Assembly: GCA_027080405.1 (NCBI GenBank)
Contig: JALWSL010000436.1
Location: forward strand, 1 to 18,352
From: Planctomycetaceae bacterium
GTDB lineage: Bacteria; Planctomycetota; Planctomycetia; Planctomycetales; Planctomycetaceae
DNA: 18,352 nt
Direction of reading: 5' to 3'
The notes beneath the pieces are model-generated. The model ran no database searches and was not told the origin of the DNA. It saw nothing but the letters and a program-made list of their open reading frames with translations. Below are positions 1 through 5,421 of this stretch, piece by piece. The translations under genes were made by a program, and so were the position numbers. Positions within the stretch are counted from its first letter, which is position 1, and the number at the start of each line of letters is the position of its first letter.

Positions 1-891
1 TTCGAAATGGAACTGACCGATCTGGGCGAAATCGCCGCAGCGTGCGGATTTGGTGTCTTCAGCAAAACAATGGAATCGGGTGGACGTGTTCGCGGGCTGG
101 TCGCTCCCGGTGCCGCGGAAAAATATACCCGAAAAATGATTGACGCTCTCACCGCATTCGTGGGCGATTACGGAGCGAAAGGACTGGCGTTTTTCCGTGT
201 CAAGGAAGACGGGCTCGATTCCCCCATCGCCAAGTTCTTTTCGCAGGAGCATCAACAGGCGATCATCGAAAAAATGCAGGCCAAACCGGGCGACCTCATC
301 TTCTGTGTGGCGGACAAAAACGAAATCACCTCTGCCGCGCTGGCAGCGCTGCGGAATCGATTGGGCAGCGAACTCGAACTTTACGACCCGAAAGAGTTTT
401 CCTGCCTGTGGATTGTCGAATTTCCGCTGCTTCAATATGACGAAGAAAATAAACGCTGGGCCGCGGAGCACCACCCGTTCTGTTACCCACATCCGGACGA
501 TATTGAATTATTGGAAACCGATCCCGGAAAAGTGCGGGCGCAATCGTATGATCTGGTCGTCAATGGCTACGAAGCGGCTTCAGGCAGTATTCGTATCCAC
601 GATCCGGCGATTCAACAGAAGATTTTCGATTTGCTCGAAATCGATGAAGAAGAAGCCGAGGCAAGGTTCGGATTTCTTCTGGAAGGATTGCGTTACGGTG
701 CGCCCCCTCATGGCGGAGTCGCTCTCGGTTTGGATCGCTGGGTGATGCTGTTATGTGGTTACGACAACATTCGCGATGTGATCGCGTTCCCGAAAACACA
801 AAAAGCCTCTGACCTCCTTTCCGGTGCGCCGGCACCGGTCGATGAAAAACAGCTCAAGGAATTGCATATTGAACTCGACCTGCCGGATTAA
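1..891 (+). CDS. aspS: Aspartyl-tRNA synthetase, C-terminal half (partial, 5' end off the window)
   Basis: AspRS charges tRNA-Asp with aspartate in the cytoplasm and releases pyrophosphate. The reading frame is open to the left window edge, so the methionine at position 7 is internal. About 296 of the usual ~590 residues are visible. They begin inside the GAD insertion domain of bacterial-type AspRS and continue through the class II catalytic core. Visible signatures are the EHHPF segment, [19 protein letters not shown] (the asparagine/glycine-rich active-site strand) and class II motif 3, [11 protein letters not shown], followed by [19 protein letters not shown]. These match the bacterial enzyme closely. 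The anticodon-binding domain and class II motifs 1 and 2 lie upstream of the window. Whether it is the discriminating or non-discriminating (Asp/Asn) type cannot be judged, because the anticodon-binding domain is missing. The stop is TAA at 889-891. A 150-base gap separates it from the next gene. Confidence 0.97.
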   Translation, partial: FEMELTDLGEIAAACGFGVFSKTMESGGRVRGLVAPGAAEKYTRKMIDALTAFVGDYGAKGLAFFRVKEDGLDSPIAKFFSQEHQQAIIEKMQAKPGDLIFCVADKNEITSAALAALRNRLGSELELYDPKEFSCLWIVEFPLLQYDEENKRWAAEHHPFCYPHPDDIELLETDPGKVRAQSYDLVVNGYEAASGSIRIHDPAIQQKIFDLLEIDEEEAEARFGFLLEGLRYGAPPHGGVALGLDRWVMLLCGYDNIRDVIAFPKTQKASDLLSGAPAPVDEKQLKELHIELDLPD

Positions 892-924
892 ACAGGTGTC
901 AGGGATTAGGGAATCTTCAGGTGA

Positions 925-951
925 GCCGGGTTTTCAATGGAAATACCCGGC
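925..951. other. Inverted repeat (hairpin) downstream of aspS
   Basis: A 7-base perfect stem, GCCGGGT at 925-931 with ACCCGGC at 945-951, extends inward by TTT/AAA with one bulged T and a CAATGG loop. It could stabilise the aspS mRNA end. No T-run follows on either strand, so a standard intrinsic terminator is not supported. Confidence 0.4.
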
Positions 952-960
952 GAGGCTGGT

Positions 961-1022
961 TCATTCTGATAGCCGTAACCAAACTGATATTCTTCTAAAA
1001 TTTGAGAGCAATTCGCAAACTT
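961..1022 (+). repeat. Dispersed intergenic repeat, copy A (upstream of the crotonase gene)
   Basis: Positions 961-991 match 5253-5283 upstream of pheT at 27 of 31 bases by eye. The shared blocks are TCATTCTGATA, GTAACCAA and TGATATT. A second block, AAATTTGAGAGC (998-1009) followed by TTCGCAAACTT (1012-1022), matches 5296-5307 and 5340-5350. The 15-base unit ATTTGAGAGCAATTC (999-1013) is single here but triplicated in the other copy. Copy A ends 19 bases before the ATG of the next gene, so it sits where a promoter or 5' leader would be. Its function is unknown. Confidence 0.6.
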
Positions 1023-1041
1023 TTACCGTTAGTCATATAAA

Positions 1042-1821
1042 ATGGACAATCAACCTCAAATACTTTGCGAGCAACGGGACGGTGTTGTTCATCTGACACT
1101 GAATCGTCCGCGAAAAAGAAACGCACTTTCGTTGAGTTTGCTGCAGGATATTTTGCAGGAACTGGAACGGATTGCCGGCAATTCGTCTGCTCGGGTTGTT
1201 GTTCTTGGAGGGAACGGCCCCGCTTTTTGTGCCGGGCATGATCTGGGCGAAATGGTCGATCAACCGGAAGAATTCTATCGCGATCTGTTTTCAACCTGTA
1301 CCGAGGTGATGTTGAAGATCAGGCAATTGCCGCAACCGGTGATTGCCCGGGTTCACGGGATGGCGACTGCAGCAGGGTGTCAACTGGTCGCCGCATGCGA
1401 TCTGGCGGTTGCAACAGAGGCTGCCCAATTCGCAACGCCGGGCGTGAAAATTGGTCTGTTCTGCACAACACCAATGGTGCCACTGGTACGGGCGATTCCC
1501 GCTAAAATCGCCATGGAAATGCTCCTCACCGGCACCCCGATCTCTGCCGGCAGAGCCTACGAAATCGGTCTCATCAACCGCGTGACAAGTGAGGAAGAAC
1601 TCGATCCTGTCATCGCGCAGTACTGTCAGAAGATTTGTGAATCGAGCCGATTGACCAATCAGGTCGGCAAACGGGCCTTTCATCGACAATACGCAATGAA
1701 CGAAACCGATGCGTACAACGACGCGGTCGATGTCATGACAACCAACATGCTGACACACGATGCGCAGGAAGGAATTACCGCTTTTCTGGAAAAACGACCG
1801 CCACAATGGACGGGAGAATAA
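1042..1821 (+). CDS. Crotonase-superfamily protein (ECHDC3-like), both catalytic glutamates absent
   Basis: This is an enoyl-CoA hydratase/isomerase fold protein of 259 residues, a normal length for the family. The N-terminal strand ends in [11 protein letters not shown] (20-30). The oxyanion-hole loop is FCAGHDL (62-68). The second oxyanion segment is [18 protein letters not shown] (103-120), and LEM..TG/ISAGRA follows. In classical hydratases one catalytic Glu lies in GGCEL and the other in QPEI; here these positions are Gln114 (GCQL) and Gly134 (TPGV). The overall pattern, including [19 protein letters not shown] and the C-terminal [10 protein letters not shown], resembles the eukaryotic mitochondrial ECHDC3 group, whose reaction is unclear to me. 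Hydratase activity is therefore doubtful, though CoA-thioester binding is likely. No Shine-Dalgarno site precedes the ATG. The next gene, a phosphate acyltransferase, starts 44 bases downstream, so the two may be co-transcribed. Confidence 0.9.
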   Translation: MDNQPQILCEQRDGVVHLTLNRPRKRNALSLSLLQDILQELERIAGNSSARVVVLGGNGPAFCAGHDLGEMVDQPEEFYRDLFSTCTEVMLKIRQLPQPVIARVHGMATAAGCQLVAACDLAVATEAAQFATPGVKIGLFCTTPMVPLVRAIPAKIAMEMLLTGTPISAGRAYEIGLINRVTSEEELDPVIAQYCQKICESSRLTNQVGKRAFHRQYAMNETDAYNDAVDVMTTNMLTHDAQEGITAFLEKRPPQWTGE

Positions 1822-1822
1822 C

Positions 1823-1852
1823 AGAGGACGGGGAGTAAGAGGGCGGGGATAA
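1823..1852 (+). repeat. Degenerate 15-base tandem repeat between the crotonase and acyltransferase genes
   Basis: AGAGGACGGGGAGTA (1823-1837) is followed directly by AGAGGGCGGGGATAA (1838-1852), with 12 of 15 bases identical. A related stretch, GGACGGGAGAATAA, covers the crotonase stop codon just upstream, giving roughly three decayed copies. The array fills most of the 44-base gap before the acyltransferase ATG. The purine-rich units could act as weak ribosome-binding sequence, but none is well spaced as an AGGAGG. Confidence 0.45.
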
Positions 1853-1865
1853 CAGGGCCAGCTTG

Positions 1866-2786
1866 ATGAACGAGACGCCGCGATTACCTACATTTGAGGA
1901 GTTGTATCAATCGGCCGATGAATTATCGCAGCCGGTTGGTGTTGCGGTGGCCGGTGGAGATGACCCCACGGTTCTGGAAGCCCTGGCCGAAGCCGCGTCC
2001 CGGGGCTGGGTTCGACCGACTCTGTGCGGGAAACAGGCCCGTATTCTGGAACTGGCCGAGGAGTTGACAATTGATCTGGCCGCCTTCACTGTGATCGATT
2101 CTGGAACTCCTGCGATTACCGCCTTGCAGCAGATTCACGCCGGCCATGCCGAACTGTTGATGAAGGGGCAGGTGGCAACTCCCGATTTGATGAAGGCGGT
2201 CTTGAATAAACAGACCGGTTTGCGCACCGGACGCATCATCTGTCAGATGGTGTTGATGGAAATTCCGAAGGATGATCAGTCGTTCCTGATGACGGATACC
2301 GGCATCACCGTTTCTCCCACGTTGGAACAGAAGCGCGATTTGTTGAATCATCTGGTCGAAACGGCGGCATCGCTGGGGTGTCCGTTCCCGAAAATTGCGA
2401 TTATGTCTGCCACAGAAAAAGTGAACCCGGCGTTACCGGATACTCTTGATGCGGAAACATTGACGAAAGAGGGGGCAAACGGTGCGTACGGGAAGAGTGT
2501 TGTCGAAGGGCCGCTCTCTTTCGATCTGGCGTATGCGCAAACAGCCGGGAGCAGAAAACAGATTGATTCCCAAGTGGTCGGGCAGGCCGACGGGATGCTG
2601 TTTCCCGATCTTCTCAGTGCGAACCTGACCGTCAAGGCGATCATGTATGCTGCCGATTCACGTTTCGGGGGCATGCTTTGCGGCACTTCTGCCCCTGTCG
2701 TGTTTATGTCACGAGCCGATGATGTCACGACCCGCCTCAATTCTCTGGCCTACACGCTGAAAATTCTTCAAAGCCGTCAAGCATAA
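1866..2786 (+). CDS. Phosphate acyltransferase (phosphate butyryl-/acetyltransferase family)
   Basis: Members of this family transfer an acyl group between coenzyme A and phosphate (acyl-CoA + Pi to acyl phosphate + CoA) in the cytoplasm. The 306 residues fit the ~300-residue Ptb enzymes and single-domain Pta. Conserved blocks in order are [13 protein letters not shown] (96-108), [17 protein letters not shown] (140-156), [14 protein letters not shown] (180-193), [10 protein letters not shown] (213-222), SANLTVKAI (251-259) and VFMSRADD (279-286). The track-level frame opens with TTG at 1863, directly followed by ATG at 1866; I chose the ATG. There is no clear Shine-Dalgarno site. It lies 44 bases after an ECHDC3-like crotonase gene, which fits an acyl-CoA-processing pair. 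The partner acyl kinase (Buk/Ack) is not in the window. Butyryl versus acetyl preference cannot be read from the sequence. Confidence 0.92.
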   Translation: MNETPRLPTFEELYQSADELSQPVGVAVAGGDDPTVLEALAEAASRGWVRPTLCGKQARILELAEELTIDLAAFTVIDSGTPAITALQQIHAGHAELLMKGQVATPDLMKAVLNKQTGLRTGRIICQMVLMEIPKDDQSFLMTDTGITVSPTLEQKRDLLNHLVETAASLGCPFPKIAIMSATEKVNPALPDTLDAETLTKEGANGAYGKSVVEGPLSFDLAYAQTAGSRKQIDSQVVGQADGMLFPDLLSANLTVKAIMYAADSRFGGMLCGTSAPVVFMSRADDVTTRLNSLAYTLKILQSRQA

Positions 2787-3042
2787 CCATCAAACATAAT
2801 AATCATCATAGTGAGCCTGCCTGTGCCTGTTTCTGGTGGATCTGGTCATCCTGCCGAATAGTGGTTTTTAATTTCGTGCTTTACTAACATAACCGGATCA
2901 GCTTGAAACCGGTTGTTCGGCAGACTCCTGGGAGACGCCTTTCTGAACTCGATACGGTTAGCTGACAATCTTTGACTATTAACACAAACCTCGCGTTTTC
3001 CGGGGGAGACAGCATCCGGGCGCGATAGCAGAGGTCGTTGAA
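2787..3042. other. 256-base intergenic region
   Basis: No coding frame is convincing here. It holds an imperfect CCTG-rich stretch near 2818-2832 and a 6-base inverted repeat, AACCGG (2891-2896) with CCGGTT (2909-2914), that has no T-run. The promoter of the LarA-like gene is probably here, but I cannot place -35/-10 boxes with confidence. Confidence 0.4.
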
Positions 3043-4308
3043 ATGACAGGCTCGATCAGCGGGCAATTTAGTGCGAACAAGACGCTTTCTGAAGAGGAAG
3101 TGAAACAGTGGATTCGCAAACATGTGAACCCTGCTGATTTTGCGGACAAGAAGGTGCTTTTGCTTGTTCCGGATGCAACGCGTACCGCCCCGATTCCCCT
3201 TCTGTTTGAAACACTGCATGCCCATTTGCGGCCCGTAACAGAGAAATTGGACGTCATATTCGCACTGGGAACCCATCCGCCTATGTCTGAAGCGGAAATG
3301 TGCAAAATTCTGGGGATCAAGCCGGAGGAAAGGCAAAAACTTTTCTTTCAGCTTGGACTGTTCAATCACGAATGGGATCAGGATGAGAAACTGTCGCAGC
3401 TTGGGGTTCTCTCAAAACAGGAGACTGCGGAGATTTCACAAGGGCTGCTCAGTGAAGAAGTTCCCGTCAAAATCAACAAACGGATTCATGATTACGACCT
3501 GCTTCTTGTTGTCGGGCCGGTTTTTCCGCACGAAGTGGTCGGTTTTTCCGGCGGGAACAAGTATTTTTTCCCGGGAATTACCGGGCCGGAACTGCTGAAT
3601 TTTTTTCATTGGCTCGGTGCACTGCTGACCAATGCGGCCATTATTGGCGTAAAAAGAACACCTGTTCGTGATGTGATCGATAAAGCCGCCGCAATGATAC
3701 CGGTTGAAAAAAAGGCGCTCACGTTTGTTGTTTCGCCGCAATGTGAATTGCACGGGTTGGCTTATGGATCGCCGGAAGATGCCTGGAGCGAAGCAGCTGA
3801 TCTCTCCTCACAAGTACATATCAAATGGTGCGACCACCCTTACCAACAGGTTCTTTCCTGTGCTCCAAAGATGTATAACGACTTATGGGTTGCCGGGAAA
3901 TGTATGTATAAATTGGAACCGGTGATCGCCGATGGTGGGGAATTGATCATTTACGCTCCACATTTATCGGAAATTTCGGTCACACACGGAGATTATATTC
4001 GTGAAGTTGGTTATCATGTCCGCGATTACTTTGTCAAACAGGCGGATCGATTCAAGCATATTCCGCGGGGCATCCTGGCTCATTCAACACATGTTCGAGG
4101 GAGCGGCACTTTCGAAAACGGGGTTGAAAAACCGCGTGTGAAGGTGACACTCGCTTCGCAGGTTCCCCGGGAAGATTGCGAAGCGATCAACCTCGGTTAT
4201 CGTGATCCCGATTCGATCGATGTCGAATCGTTCGCCAACCGGGAGGACGAGGGAATCCTGCTGGTTCGAAAAGCGGGCGAGCAGCTCCATCGTTTACGGA
4301 ATGCCTGA
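3043..4308 (+). CDS. LarA-family protein (nickel-pincer-dependent lactate/2-hydroxyacid racemase homologue)
   Basis: LarA-type enzymes racemise or epimerise 2-hydroxyacids using a nickel-pincer nucleotide cofactor. The 421 residues match the family length. The signatures are PDATRTAP (43-50), ALGTHPPMSEAEM (74-86), PHEVVGFSGGNKYFFPGI (162-179) and FFHWLGA (187-193). His163, Lys173 and His189 have the same spacing (+10, +26) as the catalytic/nickel-binding His174, Lys184 and His200 of lactobacillus LarA; Arg47 and His78 correspond to Arg75 and His108. The active site therefore looks intact. The start is supported by AGAGG at 3030-3034, 8 bases before the ATG. LarB, LarC and LarE, which make and load the cofactor, are not in the window. 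The substrate is not predictable: the family is wider than lactate racemase. A 69-base gap separates it from the HisN-type gene. Confidence 0.88.
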   Translation: MTGSISGQFSANKTLSEEEVKQWIRKHVNPADFADKKVLLLVPDATRTAPIPLLFETLHAHLRPVTEKLDVIFALGTHPPMSEAEMCKILGIKPEERQKLFFQLGLFNHEWDQDEKLSQLGVLSKQETAEISQGLLSEEVPVKINKRIHDYDLLLVVGPVFPHEVVGFSGGNKYFFPGITGPELLNFFHWLGALLTNAAIIGVKRTPVRDVIDKAAAMIPVEKKALTFVVSPQCELHGLAYGSPEDAWSEAADLSSQVHIKWCDHPYQQVLSCAPKMYNDLWVAGKCMYKLEPVIADGGELIIYAPHLSEISVTHGDYIREVGYHVRDYFVKQADRFKHIPRGILAHSTHVRGSGTFENGVEKPRVKVTLASQVPREDCEAINLGYRDPDSIDVESFANREDEGILLVRKAGEQLHRLRNA

Positions 4309-4344
4309 TCCGCATCTGACAACTTTTCGTACAATCATACCCTG

Positions 4345-4376
4345 AATACAACAACACTGTAATACGACAACATTGT
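4345..4376 (+). repeat. 16-base tandem repeat abutting the HisN-type start codon
   Basis: AATACAACAACACTGT (4345-4360) is followed directly by AATACGACAACATTGT (4361-4376), with 14 of 16 bases identical; one A then separates it from the ATG at 4378. Each unit ends in the small dyad ACANTGT. No Shine-Dalgarno site lies in this stretch. It could be a double operator, a promoter duplication or a leader element. Confidence 0.6.
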
Positions 4377-4377
4377 A

Positions 4378-5193
4378 ATGAGTACACCGAACCCTGCTTA
4401 TGAATCCCGATTGGAATTTGCCCTCGATGCAGCCGAACAGGCGCAGGAGTTGATTCTCAAGTTCTACCAAAATCATGATCTTCAAATCGATTCCAAACAT
4501 GACAACACCCCGGTCACCGAAGCGGATCGCGGAGCCGAGTTGTTGATACGGGAACTGCTTGAAAAATCATTTCCGGAGGACGGTATTCTCGGCGAGGAAT
4601 TTCCCGAGAAGATTGGCACGAACGAATTCCGTTGGATTCTCGATCCGATTGACGGGACGAAATCATTCGTGCATGGCGTTCCCCTGTTCGGATCGCTGAT
4701 CGGTCTGGAAATTGTCGAGGCTGATGAAACCCGCAGATGCGTGATGGGGGTTTGCCGATTCCCCGCGTTGAACGAAGTTGTCTATGCCGCGAAAGGTTCG
4801 GGGGCGTGGTGGAAGGTGAAAGATCGGGAACCGATACCGGCCCGCTGTTCAGGAATTTCGCAGTTGAATGAGTGCTGTTTCTGCACCACCAACATAGCCC
4901 GTTGGGATGCCCACGGTTTATCCCGCGCGTATGAAAGACTGCACGACGGCGTAAAACTGTCACGCGGCTGGGGCGATTGTTTCGGGCATATTCTGGTCGC
5001 GACCGGTCGGGCGGAAATAATGGTCGATCCCGTTTTAAGTGAATGGGACGCGGCTGCGTTACTGCCTATTCTGGAGGAATCGGGCGGGCACTTTGTTGAT
5101 CTGAAAGGGAACGCCACCATCTATTCTAAAAGTGGCATCTCGGTTAATAACGCGATGAAGGATCAAGTTCTCGAAATCATTTCGCAGCAATAA
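4378..5193 (+). CDS. hisN: Inositol-monophosphatase-family phosphatase, histidinol-phosphatase (HisN) type
   Basis: This is a magnesium-dependent sugar/histidinol phosphate phosphatase of the IMPase/FBPase fold. Its 271 residues are typical. The metal-binding motifs are present: NTPVTEADR (43-51), LGEEF (71-75, Glu73), WILDPIDGTKSFVHG (86-100) and the C-terminal SEWDAAALLPILEESGG (221-237). RGWGDCFGHILVATGRAEIM (196-215) is the pattern I associate with the HisN subgroup (R-x-WGD-C/Y, then GRAD/E-x-MVDP), rather than SuhB or CysQ. Histidinol phosphate hydrolysis, the penultimate step of histidine synthesis, is thus the best guess, but no other his gene is nearby and substrates in this fold overlap. 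The ATG is preceded by no Shine-Dalgarno site but touches a 16-base tandem repeat. The gene appears monocistronic or loosely linked to the LarA-like gene upstream. Confidence 0.85.
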   Translation: MSTPNPAYESRLEFALDAAEQAQELILKFYQNHDLQIDSKHDNTPVTEADRGAELLIRELLEKSFPEDGILGEEFPEKIGTNEFRWILDPIDGTKSFVHGVPLFGSLIGLEIVEADETRRCVMGVCRFPALNEVVYAAKGSGAWWKVKDREPIPARCSGISQLNECCFCTTNIARWDAHGLSRAYERLHDGVKLSRGWGDCFGHILVATGRAEIMVDPVLSEWDAAALLPILEESGGHFVDLKGNATIYSKSGISVNNAMKDQVLEIISQQ

Positions 5194-5252
5194 CCACGCC
5201 GAAACCGCCAGGCGGAGTACCCGGTAACCGGCTTTCACCCAACACCCCTGGA

Positions 5253-5350
5253 TCATTCTGATAACTGTAACCAATTTGATATTTTCTGTTTTTCCAAATT
5301 TGCGAGCCGTTCATTTGCGAGCCGTTCATTTTCGAGCCGTTCGCAAACTT
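5253..5350 (+). repeat. Dispersed intergenic repeat, copy B (upstream of pheT)
   Basis: This copy shares TCATTCTGATA, GTAACCAA and TGATATT (5253-5283) and the TTCGCAAACTT end (5340-5350) with the element at 961-1022. It is longer because it contains three copies of the 15-base unit. It ends 71 bases before the pheT ATG. Substitutions between the copies change the encoded residues in the one shared open frame, so a conserved peptide is unlikely. Confidence 0.6.
5298..5342 (+). repeat. Three-copy 15-base tandem repeat in the pheT leader
   Basis: ATTTGCGAGCCGTTC at 5298-5312 is repeated exactly at 5313-5327 and with one mismatch (ATTTTCGAGCCGTTC) at 5328-5342. It is followed directly by GCAAACTT. 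The corresponding single unit in the other dispersed copy is at 999-1013. Confidence 0.9.
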
Positions 5351-5379
5351 CTCCTGTTCGTAAATAAAAAATTCGACGC

Positions 5380-5406
5380 TCTGCGAAAGCAGATTTACTC
5401 TTTTTC
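5380..5406 (+). promoter_or_regulatory. Candidate hairpin plus T-rich tract (attenuator-like) in the pheT leader
   Basis: TCTGC (5380-5384) pairs with GCAGA (5389-5393) around a GAAA tetraloop. It is followed by TTTACTCTTTTTC (5394-5406), 15 bases before the pheT ATG. GTAAAT at 5360-5365 could also pair with ATTTAC at 5393-5398. The shape resembles a weak intrinsic terminator or attenuator, but the stem is short. No Phe-rich leader peptide or T-box is seen. Confidence 0.3.
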
Positions 5407-5421
5407 AAAAATTGAATAACC

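Noticed and set aside
925..951. The hairpin after aspS as an intrinsic terminator
   Set aside because: No T-run follows the stem on either strand.
824..1096. A conserved peptide in the dispersed repeat (HSD..NQ.DI reading frame)
   Set aside because: The differences between the two copies are mostly non-synonymous in that frame, and the frame runs into the aspS and crotonase genes, so conservation is at the DNA level.
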